A DNA stretch of 51,057 nucleotides. Origin: an uncultured Ruminococcus sp. (GTDB taxonomy: Bacteria > Bacillota > Clostridia > Oscillospirales > Acutalibacteraceae). The notes under the pieces are model-generated. The model had not been told where the DNA came from, made no database searches, and saw nothing but the letters and a program-made list of their open reading frames with translations. This document shows positions 1-7,017 of this stretch, in pieces. A program made the translations under genes and the position numbers. The DNA lies in the NCBI GenBank assembly GCA_902763365.1, contig CACWRT010000007.1, positions 1 to 51,057 on the forward strand, given 5' to 3'. The stretch's first letter is position 1, and every line of letters begins with the position of its first letter.

Positions 1-110
1 TCAAGAAGCCTGATACGCGGGCAGTAAATCCTGAGCGGCGAGTTCAGAGCGGATGCGAAGCGGAGCGATACCCGCGTTTAGGGACCGGCGGCTCGCCGGG
101 CCGGCGCCGG
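1..110 (-). repeat. GC-rich interspersed repeat, left copy
   Basis: This stretch is the reverse complement of the repeat at 50788-50977, so the two copies face each other across the window. In its own (minus) orientation it reads a GGCGCC-rich start, one 27-bp unit of the variant ending GGTCCCTAAACGC, then a tail running to TACTGCCCGCGTATCAGGCTT. The tail matches the right copy almost base for base, differing near CAGGATTTACTG versus CAGGCTGTACTG. It is far more GC-rich than the genes around it. Reading frames through it are open on both strands but look like shadows, not genes. It ends exactly where the folE promoter begins. Confidence 0.85.
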
Positions 111-142
111 TTGACGTTGGAGAGAAAATGTGGTAATATAAT
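111..142 (+). promoter_or_regulatory. Sigma-A promoter of the folate operon
   Basis: TTGACG at 111-116 is followed after 17 bp by TAATAT at 134-139; an overlapping TATAAT sits at 137-142 but with a 20-bp spacer. Transcription would start near 146-149, which is where the riboswitch aptamer begins. Confidence 0.65.
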
Positions 143-145
143 GAT

Positions 146-241
146 GCAGAGTAGGAGCAGGAGCGTTAAGTGTCCTATAAACAGGAAGTTGTTATGGGAA
201 CGAAAAGTTTTACTTGCGATTCCTGATCCGCATTCCGCTGC
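146..241 (+). promoter_or_regulatory. Tetrahydrofolate (THF) riboswitch aptamer
   Basis: This leader carries the landmarks of the THF (folT) riboswitch class. P1 is GCAG (146-149) with CTGC (238-241), followed by conserved AGAGTAG (148-154). P2 is CAGGA (158-162) with TCCTG (221-225). The signature GCGTTAAGTG lies at 163-172. P3 is TCCTATAA (173-180) with TTATGGGA (192-199), closing an 11-nt loop, ACAGGAAGTTG, of the length and pattern expected for the pseudoknot loop. ACGAA follows at 200-204, and the 3' part CCGCATTCCGCTGC corresponds to the consensus GCATCCGCTCC. The class is known upstream of folate synthesis and uptake genes. The expression platform (242-329) is less clear: AAAGG/CCTTT can form before TTTTATT, and TGCAG (288-292) can pair with CTGCA (310-314) just before the folE ribosome site. 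Confidence 0.9.
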
Positions 242-329
242 TTCAAGGACCATAAAAACCAAAGGCTTGAAACCTTTTATTCTCCTGTGCAGTTACGGAA
301 TATGATATACTGCATGGGAGGATTTTTTT

Positions 330-884
330 ATGGATCAGAATAAAATAAAGGAAGCAGTAAGACTATTTCTTGAGGGTATAGGAGAAGACCCGGAAAGAGA
401 GGGACTTCTTGATACCCCCGACAGAGTTGCAAGAATGTGTGAAGAAATATACGGCGGTCTTGGATGTAATGCTGAGGAACATCTTTCTAAGCAGTTCAGC
501 GCCGAAGGGAGCGAGATGGTTCTCGAAAAAGATATAACATTCTATTCAACGTGCGAACATCATCTTCTGCCGTTTTACGGAAAGGTTCATATTGCATATA
601 TACCTGACGGAAAGGTCGTAGGACTGAGCAAGCTGGCAAGAACAGTTGAAGTCTATGCAAGAAGACCTCAGATACAGGAACAGCTCACAACACAGATAGC
701 AGAGGCTTTGTGGCAGAATCTAAAGCCTAAGGGAGTTATGGTAATGATCGAGGCCGAGCATATGTGTATGACTATGAGAGGTATCAAAAAACCGGGCAGC
801 AAGACAGTTACTTATGCGAAAAGAGGATGCTTTGAGAATGATCCTGAGAAACAGAAAGAGTTTATGGAGATGATCAGGATTTGA
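330..884 (+). CDS. folE: GTP cyclohydrolase I
   Basis: It converts GTP to 7,8-dihydroneopterin triphosphate, the first step of folate synthesis. The 184-residue length is normal for the family. Visible motifs are [12 protein letters not shown] (25-36), the zinc site Cys75 and His78 in [11 protein letters not shown] with Cys146 in EHMCMTMRG, and the substrate-site stretch [18 protein letters not shown]. The ATG has GGGAGG 8 bases upstream. It is the first gene of the folate operon, sits behind the THF riboswitch, and its stop overlaps the TTG start of the next gene, suggesting translational coupling. Regulation by THF-dependent control is therefore likely. Confidence 0.97.
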   Translation: MDQNKIKEAVRLFLEGIGEDPEREGLLDTPDRVARMCEEIYGGLGCNAEEHLSKQFSAEGSEMVLEKDITFYSTCEHHLLPFYGKVHIAYIPDGKVVGLSKLARTVEVYARRPQIQEQLTTQIAEALWQNLKPKGVMVMIEAEHMCMTMRGIKKPGSKTVTYAKRGCFENDPEKQKEFMEMIRI

Positions 885-1363
885 ACAGATATATTAAAAT
901 ATACAGACATCCTCGTTATATTGAACTTTTGCAGCGTCTTGAGGTACTTGAAAAAGACAGAAAATTCTGCCGTCACAATATGCAGCATTTCCTTGATGTT
1001 GCAAGGATTATGCTTATATTATCCTTTGAACAAAACCTATCTGTTTCTAAAGATATAATATATGCCGCCGCTTTGCTCCACGATATAGGCAGAGTGAGTC
1101 AGTATGAACAGAATATTCCTCATAATAAAGCAAGTGCAGATATAGCTGAAACTATCCTTAAAGACTGCGGCTATGAAAGCAGGGAACGTCTTGAAATATG
1201 TAATGCAATACTAAACCATAGAAACGGCGGCGATAAATCCTGTGATCTTCTTGAAAGTTTACTTTATCGTGCAGATAAGCTTTCAAGACTTTGTTTTTCA
1301 TGTAAAGCCAATGACGAGTGCTACTGGAGCGCAGAACTCAAAAACAGTGATATTGTAATATAG
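881..1363 (+). CDS. HD-domain phosphohydrolase in folate operon
   Basis: This 160-residue protein has the HD metal-phosphohydrolase pattern: His32/His36, His67-Asp68 in ALLHDIGR, His81, His113 in LNHRNG and Asp132 in RADKLSR. It starts with TTG inside the folE stop (TTGA), with AGGA just upstream, and is clearly cotranscribed with folE. HD proteins commonly remove phosphates from nucleotides. The operon holds no recognisable Nudix enzyme for dihydroneopterin triphosphate, so this protein is a candidate for that missing step; that role is inferred from position only. The alternative is a general nucleotide phosphohydrolase. Confidence 0.88.
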   Translation: MNRYIKIYRHPRYIELLQRLEVLEKDRKFCRHNMQHFLDVARIMLILSFEQNLSVSKDIIYAAALLHDIGRVSQYEQNIPHNKASADIAETILKDCGYESRERLEICNAILNHRNGGDKSCDLLESLLYRADKLSRLCFSCKANDECYWSAELKNSDIVI

Positions 1364-1396
1364 CTCAGAGCTCAGAGTTCAGAGCTCTGAGCTGTA
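1362..1396 (+). repeat. Heptamer array AGCTCAG x5
   Basis: Five consecutive 7-bp units, AGCTCAG, AGCTCAG, AGTTCAG, AGCTCTG, AGCTGTA, begin at the A of the TAG stop of the HD gene (1361-1363). The array can fold back on itself through the palindromic AGCTCAGAG/CTCTGAGCT parts. Confidence 0.85.
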
Positions 1397-1440
1397 GCGG
1401 CTTGGATTTTTTATCTTCTTTAGGAATCCGGTTTATGGAT

Positions 1441-1550
1441 TACAGTTATTAGCTTATAGCAGAAACGACTAAGAAAACAATAGCAATCGAAAAAACTATC
1501 AGTCGATAAATAATTCCTGACTCCTGACTCCTGATTCCTAATTCCTAATT
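1441..1550 (-). repeat. Intergenic element, copy 1 (inverted, upstream of folP)
   Basis: Read on minus, it consists of a heptamer array (five units of the TTAGGAA/TCAGGAG type, 1514-1548), ATTATTTATCGACTGATAG, TTTTTTCGATTGC and a part ending CTTAGTCGTTTCTGC. Bases 1465-1506 match the reverse complement of 2471-2512 at 41 of 42 positions, so it forms an inverted pair with copy 2 around folP. Copy 3 lies at 44958-45060. It contains no gene. Confidence 0.8.
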
Positions 1551-1569
1551 AAAAAAGTGGGGTGAGGCT

Positions 1570-2370
1570 GTGAGGATAGGAAACAGGGAATTTGATACAA
1601 AAAACAACACATATATAATGGGGATACTTAATGTGACCCCGGATTCATTTTCCGATGGGGGAAAGTGGAACAATATTGATATGGCTTTGAAGCGCACGGA
1701 AATAATGATAGATGAAGGCGCAGATATTATAGATATAGGCGGAGAATCAACAAGACCCGGGTATGAAATGATATCTGCTGAGGAAGAAATCGGGAGAATT
1801 ATTCCGGTTATTGAAAGCATTAAAAAGCATTTCGACATACCTTTGTCCGTGGATACATATAAGTCACCTGTTGCAAAGGCAGCGCTTGAAATTGGCGCTG
1901 ACCTGATCAATGATATATGGGGGCTTAAATATGATCCGGAAATGGCTCATGTTATTGCAAAGTACAATGCTGCCTGCTGTCTTATGCACAATAAGAAAAA
2001 TGCAGAGTATACCGACCTTTTGAGTAATATCAAAGCCGATCTTTTGGATTCGGCAGATAAAGCATTGTCCGCCGGTATCAGGAAGGATAAGATAATTCTT
2101 GACCCCGGTATAGGTTTCGGAAAAACATATGAGATGAATCTGGAGGTTCTGCAAAGGCTGAAAGAGATAACTGATATTTGCTATCCTGTTCTTCTGGGTT
2201 GCTCAAGAAAATCGGTTATCGGCAATACCCTTCTGCTGCCTTCGGATCAGAGACTTGAAGGAACTCTTGTTACTACCGTACAGGCGGTTTTCTGCGGCTG
2301 TTCATTCGTTAGAGTTCATGACGTTAAAGAAAACTATCGTACCGTAAAAATGGCAAAAGCTCTTTTATAA
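1570..2370 (+). CDS. folP: Dihydropteroate synthase
   Basis: It joins 6-hydroxymethyl-dihydropterin diphosphate to p-aminobenzoate. The 266 residues form one TIM-barrel with the family signatures: IMGILNVTPDSFSDGG (16-31, with Asn21), GADIIDIGGESTRPG, VDTYKSPVA, LINDIWG, LDPGIGFGKTYEMN, CSRKSVIG and the C-terminal VRVHDV. The start is GTG with GGGGTGAGG upstream. It is the third gene of the folate operon but is set off from its neighbours by about 200 bp before and 310 bp after, both gaps holding repeat elements. Sulfonamide-type antifolates act on this family. Confidence 0.96.
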   Translation: MRIGNREFDTKNNTYIMGILNVTPDSFSDGGKWNNIDMALKRTEIMIDEGADIIDIGGESTRPGYEMISAEEEIGRIIPVIESIKKHFDIPLSVDTYKSPVAKAALEIGADLINDIWGLKYDPEMAHVIAKYNAACCLMHNKKNAEYTDLLSNIKADLLDSADKALSAGIRKDKIILDPGIGFGKTYEMNLEVLQRLKEITDICYPVLLGCSRKSVIGNTLLLPSDQRLEGTLVTTVQAVFCGCSFVRVHDVKENYRTVKMAKALL

Positions 2371-2374
2371 AAAA

Positions 2375-2512
2375 TTAGGAGTTAGGAGTTAGGAATCAGG
2401 AATTATTGTAGGCTCATACTTTTTTCGCTGAAAGTCAATTTTATAATAATTCCTGGTTACATATTATTGGTCGACTGATAGTTTTTTCGATTGCTATTGC
2501 TTTCTTAGTCGT
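2375..2512 (+). repeat. Intergenic element, copy 2 (downstream of folP)
   Basis: It starts five bases after the folP stop with a heptamer array (TTAGGAG, TTAGGAG, TTAGGAA, TCAGGAA; 2375-2402), continues through TTTTTTCGCTGA-like sequence, and ends with a 42-base block (2471-2512) that is the inverted repeat of 1465-1506. The remaining gap to folBK (2513-2691) is AT-rich and holds no gene. Confidence 0.8.
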
Positions 2513-2630
2513 GGGGTGGTGTAAAATAACTTTGGGAGAATTGAGTTTTTCAGTAACTTTGAGCGAGCAACAAAAAATAACAGCCGATAATAAAGGTAAT
2601 AACCGCGACTAATAATGCTATGGTTTAACT

Positions 2631-2665
2631 ATAAACTAATAATTATGAATTATAAACTATAAACT
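2631..2665 (+). repeat. Heptamer array ATAAACT x5
   Basis: Five 7-bp units, ATAAACT, AATAATT, ATGAATT, ATAAACT, ATAAACT, lie just upstream of folBK. Low sequence complexity makes this array less certain than the others, but the period of 7 is kept. Confidence 0.6.
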
Positions 2666-2691
2666 GATATCGGATTTGGAATGTGATTATT

Positions 2692-3507
2692 GTGAATGAT
2701 ATAATATGTATAAAGGATCTTGAGATCTTTGCCCGTCACGGGGTATTTGAAGAGGAACAAAGGCTTGGACAAAAGTTTCTTGTATCCTGCGGTATTTCTG
2801 TGGATGCCGCAAAAGCTGCCGCTGAAGATGATATCGCATACAGCGCTGATTACGGGGCGGTTTGCAGAAGTATTGAAAGATTCAACAGGGATAATACTTT
2901 TAAGCTTATAGAAACCGCTGCCAAAAAAACGGCGCAGATGATACTGGATGAATTTCCGCTTGTAAAAGCTGTGAAAATTGAAATAAAAAAACCATGGGCG
3001 CCTATAGGTATGCCTGTGGGATATGTGTCGGTAAGTACAGAACTAAAATGGCATGAGGTTTATGTTGCGGTCGGTTCAAATATGGGGGATAAGGAAAAAT
3101 ATATTCGAAACGGTATTGAGGAACTGAAAAATATCAGGGGCTGTCAGGTCGTTAAGGTGTCAGAGCTTATTGTGACAAAGCCGTATGGTAATGTGGGGCA
3201 GGATGATTTTCTCAACGGTGTCTTGCAGCTGAGAACATATCTTGACCCGCCTGAGCTTCTTGACAGATTACATGAAACCGAAAACAATGCCGGACGCAAA
3301 CGAACAGTTCGTTGGGGTCCGAGAACGCTTGATCTTGACATAATATTGTATGATAATCTTGTTATAGACACTGAGGAACTTACAGTGCCCCACTGTGATA
3401 TGCACAACAGAAGGTTTGTGCTTGAGCCTATGGCACAGATAGCGCCTTTTGTAAGACATCCTGTGCTTAATAAAACTATAATTGAATTGTTGAGGGAAAT
3501 AAAGTAA
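2692..3507 (+). CDS. folBK: Bifunctional dihydroneopterin aldolase / HPPK
   Basis: Two folate enzymes are fused. The first ~118 residues are FolB (dihydroneopterin aldolase): IKDLEIFARHGVFEEEQ, ETAAKKTAQMIL and VKIEIKKPWAPIGMP. The rest is FolK (hydroxymethyl-dihydropterin pyrophosphokinase): VYVAVGSNMGDKEKYI, AGRKRTVRWGPRTLDLDIIL with its catalytic Asp-x-Asp, and the end motif NRRFVLEPMAQIAP. Such FolB-FolK fusions are well known. The start is not certain: GTG at 2692 gives MNDIICIKDLEIF, the usual FolB beginning, with GGA 11 bases before it; an in-frame GTG at 2683 would add three residues. The next gene starts one base after the stop. Confidence 0.93.
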   Translation: MNDIICIKDLEIFARHGVFEEEQRLGQKFLVSCGISVDAAKAAAEDDIAYSADYGAVCRSIERFNRDNTFKLIETAAKKTAQMILDEFPLVKAVKIEIKKPWAPIGMPVGYVSVSTELKWHEVYVAVGSNMGDKEKYIRNGIEELKNIRGCQVVKVSELIVTKPYGNVGQDDFLNGVLQLRTYLDPPELLDRLHETENNAGRKRTVRWGPRTLDLDIILYDNLVIDTEELTVPHCDMHNRRFVLEPMAQIAPFVRHPVLNKTIIELLREIK

Positions 3508-3508
3508 T

Positions 3509-4048
3509 ATGATCTCTATTGTTGCAGCAGTAAGCCGTAACGGTGTTATCGGTAAAGACGGGGGGATCCCTTGGGATCTGCCTGAAGATATGGCTTTTTT
3601 TAAAAGACTTACTATGGGCGGCACCGTTATAATGGGAAGAAAAACCTATGAAAGCATAGGTCATCCCCTCTTGGGAAGAAAGAATATAATAATATCATCA
3701 AGGAAAAAAATATACGGAGATAACTGTATTACAGCAGAAAGCTTTGAAGAAGCAATAAAAAAAAGCTTCGGTCAGGATGTTTTTGTATGCGGCGGGTGCA
3801 GTGTCTATGAAGCAGCATTGAAATATGCGCACAGACTCTATATTACAGAGATAGATGCTGATTTCAGCGGAGATACTTTTTTTCCGTATTTTGATAAGAA
3901 TTTGTATGAACGTACTGTTCTGTCACAGCACCGACGTAATGATGACAATAAAACGGTAGCTTTTGACCATGTACTGTATACAAGAAAGATGATGGGGCTT
4001 GTATCAATGAGCAATATGTATGATACTCAGGATTTTATCATGGTATAA
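3509..4048 (+). CDS. folA: Dihydrofolate reductase
   Basis: It reduces dihydrofolate to tetrahydrofolate with NADPH. The 179-residue protein has ISIVAAVSRNGVIGKDGGIP at the N-terminus, PWDLPEDMAFFKRLT with Asp27 in the catalytic acidic position, GTVIMGRKTYESIG (NADPH-binding) and FVCGGCSVYEAAL. The C-terminal tail beyond the core (MGLVSMSNMYDTQDFIMV) is longer than usual. The gene follows folBK with one base between them, with GAGGG upstream, and is the last of the operon, ended by the hairpin at 4052-4091. Its product is the likely riboswitch ligand, so the operon is probably end-product controlled. Confidence 0.96.
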   Translation: MISIVAAVSRNGVIGKDGGIPWDLPEDMAFFKRLTMGGTVIMGRKTYESIGHPLLGRKNIIISSRKKIYGDNCITAESFEEAIKKSFGQDVFVCGGCSVYEAALKYAHRLYITEIDADFSGDTFFPYFDKNLYERTVLSQHRRNDDNKTVAFDHVLYTRKMMGLVSMSNMYDTQDFIMV

Positions 4049-4051
4049 AGA

Positions 4052-4091
4052 AAAACCTTCTCCGACGTGAAATTCACGCAGAGAAGGTTTT
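4052..4091. terminator. Bidirectional terminator folA / spore protein
   Basis: AAAACCTTCTC (4052-4062) pairs with GAGAAGGTTTT (4081-4091), with a nested CGTGA/TCACG stem inside. T-runs follow on both strands, so it can end both folA and the convergent spore protein gene. Confidence 0.9.
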
Positions 4092-4121
4092 TTATATCGA
4101 AAGGACATAGATCAGTTATGA

Positions 4122-4316
4122 TCACATACTTCTCTCATATGCCTCGATCATTTTCTTTACCATCTGACCGCCTACAGAACCTGCCTGTCTTGAAGTAAGG
4201 TCGCCGTTGTAACCTTCCTTGAGGTTTACGCCTACTTCGTTGGCACATTCCATCTTGAACTGGTTCATAGCCTGTTTGGCTTCAGGTACGTTGATTGAAT
4301 TAGAATTGTTAGACAT
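4122..4316 (-). CDS. Alpha/beta-type small acid-soluble spore protein
   Basis: This 64-residue protein belongs to the SASP family that coats and protects DNA in dormant spores. It has the two conserved blocks: MECANEVGVNL, around the germination-protease site, and GDLTSRQAGSVGGQMVKKMI, the DNA-binding signature. The start is ATG with AAAGGAG about 10 bases upstream. It stands alone as a one-gene unit. Family members are made in the forespore under sigma-G; I could not pick out a convincing sigma-G promoter. It is direct evidence that the organism descends from a spore former. Confidence 0.96.
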   Translation of the reverse strand: MSNNSNSINVPEAKQAMNQFKMECANEVGVNLKEGYNGDLTSRQAGSVGGQMVKKMIEAYERSM

Positions 4317-4340
4317 AAGTGTTTTCTCCTTTTGCGTATT

Positions 4341-4369
4341 ACAGTCTGATCATAATTTTATCTGACTGT
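4341..4369. promoter_or_regulatory. Inverted repeat upstream of spore protein gene
   Basis: ACAGTCTGAT (4341-4350) and ATCTGACTGT (4360-4369) form 10-base arms matching at 9 positions with 9 bases between. It lies about 8 bases before the ribosome site on minus, so it could be a leader hairpin or an operator. Confidence 0.45.
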
Positions 4370-4434
4370 GTTTTTATTATCTGCAAAAGTTTTTGTAATA
4401 TTACATTATTTTTCTGGTAAAATATGCTTTATAT

Positions 4435-4962
4435 TTATTTTGCAAAAAGATCATGTATTTTGTTTACTGATTCCATCACCTTGTCAAAACCGAATATGCT
4501 TTCGTATTTATAATATGAATAGAATGCCCCCATCAGCTGATACGTTATGCGTATATTTGCATAAATATCATTTTCAAGAGCAGGAAATTTGCTGAACAGA
4601 GATTGTTTTATTTTTGCTTCGATCTTTTCGGGCAGTATGGAAAACTGAGGACCGGAAAACAGTATATTTACAATGGTATGATTTGCATAGAATCCTTCCA
4701 TAATCTTCTGACTTGATTTTGAAGGTTCGTACACAAGATCCTTCGGGTCATCTATAAATTTGATAATATCGTCGATGACTTCCATTTGCAGCGTATCGGA
4801 AATATCATAGATATCTCTGTAATGCAGATAGAATGTCGCCTTGCTGATCTCTGCGCGCTCGCATAATTCTTTTACTGTGATTTTTTCAAGAGGTTTTTTT
4901 GAACGTATTTCCAGAAAAGCATTATGCAGACTTCTTTTAGTTTTTTTCTCTCTCAGATCCAT
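4435..4962 (-). CDS. TetR/AcrR-family transcriptional regulator
   Basis: The 175 residues have an N-terminal TetR helix-turn-helix (KTKRSLHNAFLEI, ITVKELCERAEISKATFYLH, residues ~7-50) and a helical C-terminal ligand or dimer region ending in a segment with YQLMGAFYSYYKY. The start is ATG with AAGGAG upstream. It is divergent from glgB1, and the shared intergenic region holds a perfect 14-bp palindrome and a near copy, so it probably controls itself and perhaps glgB1. The ligand is unknown. TetR proteins are usually repressors. Confidence 0.9.
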   Translation of the reverse strand: MDLREKKTKRSLHNAFLEIRSKKPLEKITVKELCERAEISKATFYLHYRDIYDISDTLQMEVIDDIIKFIDDPKDLVYEPSKSSQKIMEGFYANHTIVNILFSGPQFSILPEKIEAKIKQSLFSKFPALENDIYANIRITYQLMGAFYSYYKYESIFGFDKVMESVNKIHDLFAK

Positions 4963-4991
4963 AATAAACTCCTTGCCGATATTTGAATAGT

Positions 4992-5091
4992 GTCAATTAA
5001 TTGACTAAAGACTATAATTGTAAATTGAATTTTGATTCGGATATGTTATATTAATTATAGTACATTATCAGACAGCAGTCAATTATTTGTC
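4992..5091. promoter_or_regulatory. Putative TetR operators between tetR and glgB1
   Basis: GTCAATTAATTGAC (4992-5005) is a perfect 14-bp palindrome. A second site at 5078-5091, GTCAATTATTTGTC, matches it at 12 of 14 positions. They bracket the predicted glgB1 promoter, a usual arrangement for TetR autoregulation. Confidence 0.55.
5025..5052 (+). promoter_or_regulatory. Predicted glgB1 promoter
   Basis: TTGAAT (5025-5030), a 16-bp spacer and TATATT (5047-5052) with an extended TG at 5044-5045. The start point would be near 5059, upstream of the second operator-like site. Confidence 0.5.
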
Positions 5092-5144
5092 TTATCAAAT
5101 CCCGGAAATTTATGAAATCAAAGAATTGAAAAGGAGAATGCTTT

Positions 5145-6920
5145 ATGGATTTTTACGGTTTTTACACAGGCGGTATTTTTGATGCTTATGAATGGCTCGG
5201 AGCCCATTATACAGCGGAGTCAACTGTATTTCGTACATTTGCGCCCCAGGCTCAGAAAATAGAGCTTGTGCTTGAAGATAAGATAATACCCATGGAAAAG
5301 GTTTATAACGGTCAGTTTTATGAAGCAGTCGTAGAAAAACTGCCGAAGGGTACGAAATATGAATACCGTATCTATTCGGGAGGCAGGTTTACTGATCACT
5401 GTGATCCTTACGGATATTTTATGGAACGCAGACCCGACCACAAGTCTGTAACGTGGGATCACAAGAGCTTTCAATTCAAAGATGATGACTGGATGAAAAA
5501 ACGCAGCGATATGCTGAAAAAGCCGTTGAATATATATGAGCTTCATGCGGGTTCTTTCCGCAAGCCGGGAAAAGCACCTGATGACTGGTACAATTATGAA
5601 CAGCTTGGAAGGGTGCTTATACCGTATCTTAAAGAATATGGATACAACTATGTGGAATTTCTGCCCCTCTGCGAACACCCGAGTGATGAAAGCTGGGGAT
5701 ATCAGACCACCGGTTATTTTTCACCTACAAGCCGTTACGGAACACCGGATGATCTGAAAAAGCTTATATCGCTTCTTCATGAAAACGGTATAGGTGTGAT
5801 ACTCGATTTTGTTCCCGTACATTTTGCCATGGATCCTTACGGGCTTGCAAAGTATGACGGTTCAGCCCTTTATGAATATCCGAGCAATGATGTAGGTATG
5901 AGTGAATGGGGCAGCTGCAATTTCATGCACTCGAGAGGTGAAGTAAAATCATTTTTACAGTCGTCTGCAAATTTCTGGCTGAAAGAGTATCATTTTGACG
6001 GACTGAGAATGGACGCTATAAGCAGGATCATTTTCTGGCAGGGAGATGAAAGAAGGGGCGTAAACAGCAATGCTCTTGATTTTGTTAAAAACATGAACAA
6101 GTACCTCAAGAAAGAGAATGAAGGCTGTATGCTGATCGCAGAGGACAGTACAAGCTTCAAAGGCATTACAAAGTCTGCCGAAAAGGGCGGTCTTGGATTT
6201 GACTATAAATGGGATCTTGGCTGGATGAATGACACGCTGAGTTATTTTGAAGCTGCGCCTAAGGACAGACAGGAAAAATATCATAAGATAACCTTCTCGA
6301 TGATGTATTTTGGTGATGAGCATTATCTGCTGCCTCTTTCACATGATGAGGTTGTTCACTGCAAGGGGACTATTGTTAATAAGATGTACGGCGATATTGA
6401 TGAACAGCTCAGTCAGGCAAGAGCGCTTTATATGTACATGATGGTCCATCCCGGAAAGAAGCTTAATTTTATGGGCAATGAACTTGGACAGGTCAGAGAG
6501 TGGGATGAAAAACGTGAGCTTGATTTTGAGCTTCTTGACGATCCCAAGCATAATAAATTCCATGAATATATGAAGCAGCTGAATCATCTTTATCTGACGG
6601 ATGCAGCTTTATCGGAAGACGATTATGATGAAAGCGGATTCAAATGGGCTGACTGTGACCAGGCAGAAAGACTTATATATTCTATTATAAGGAGCAATAA
6701 GAAGGAAAAGCTGCTGGCAATATTCAATTTCAGCGACCGTGTACAGGATAATTATACTTTAGAGATTCCGGATGCAAAAAATACGGAAGTAATACTTTGT
6801 TCGGATTCGGAAGAATTTGGCGGAAAAACAGAAAACGCCGCCTCTCTTATAAGGTTTGAAAACGGCAAATTAATATGCGCACTTCCGGCATATTCGGGAA
6901 TAGCGTTGAAAATTTCATGA
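5145..6920 (+). CDS. glgB: 1,4-alpha-glucan branching enzyme (paralog 1)
   Basis: It makes alpha-1,6 branches in glycogen. The 591-residue protein has a short N-terminal CBM48-like beta domain (~20-105), a GH13 barrel and a C-terminal beta domain. Catalytic residues are visible: nucleophile Asp290 in DGLRMDA, acid/base Glu333 in LIAEDST, and Asp401 in LSHDEV. The ATG follows AAAAGGAG. It resembles the 636-residue GlgB at 28008 along its whole length but lacks that protein's Lys-rich tail. No other glycogen gene is nearby. Its divergent TetR neighbour suggests regulation separate from that of paralog 2. Confidence 0.93.
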   Translation: MDFYGFYTGGIFDAYEWLGAHYTAESTVFRTFAPQAQKIELVLEDKIIPMEKVYNGQFYEAVVEKLPKGTKYEYRIYSGGRFTDHCDPYGYFMERRPDHKSVTWDHKSFQFKDDDWMKKRSDMLKKPLNIYELHAGSFRKPGKAPDDWYNYEQLGRVLIPYLKEYGYNYVEFLPLCEHPSDESWGYQTTGYFSPTSRYGTPDDLKKLISLLHENGIGVILDFVPVHFAMDPYGLAKYDGSALYEYPSNDVGMSEWGSCNFMHSRGEVKSFLQSSANFWLKEYHFDGLRMDAISRIIFWQGDERRGVNSNALDFVKNMNKYLKKENEGCMLIAEDSTSFKGITKSAEKGGLGFDYKWDLGWMNDTLSYFEAAPKDRQEKYHKITFSMMYFGDEHYLLPLSHDEVVHCKGTIVNKMYGDIDEQLSQARALYMYMMVHPGKKLNFMGNELGQVREWDEKRELDFELLDDPKHNKFHEYMKQLNHLYLTDAALSEDDYDESGFKWADCDQAERLIYSIIRSNKKEKLLAIFNFSDRVQDNYTLEIPDAKNTEVILCSDSEEFGGKTENAASLIRFENGKLICALPAYSGIALKIS

Positions 6921-6941
6921 ATATATGATATGATATGAAAA

Positions 6942-6972
6942 GCACCTGATAAATTTTATGTTTATCGGGTGC
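6942..6972 (+). terminator. Hairpin after glgB1
   Basis: GCACCTGATAAA (6942-6953) pairs with TTTATCGGGTGC (6961-6972) with one G-U pair, followed by AGCTTTTG. The short T-run makes it a weak terminator, so some read-through into the hydrolase gene is possible. Confidence 0.65.
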
Positions 6973-7017
6973 AGCTTTTGCGGAAGAGTTTTTTCGTGAA
7001 ATTGCAGGAGGTAAAAA

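Noticed and set aside
44-262. 72-residue minus frame with hydrophobic middle at the left end
   Set aside because: It overlaps the THF riboswitch and folE promoter on the other strand, and its end is repeat-coded.
301-311. TATGAT/TGATATACT extended -10 just before folE
   Set aside because: Transcription from it would start at or inside the folE ribosome site; the promoter at 111-142 fits the riboswitch better.
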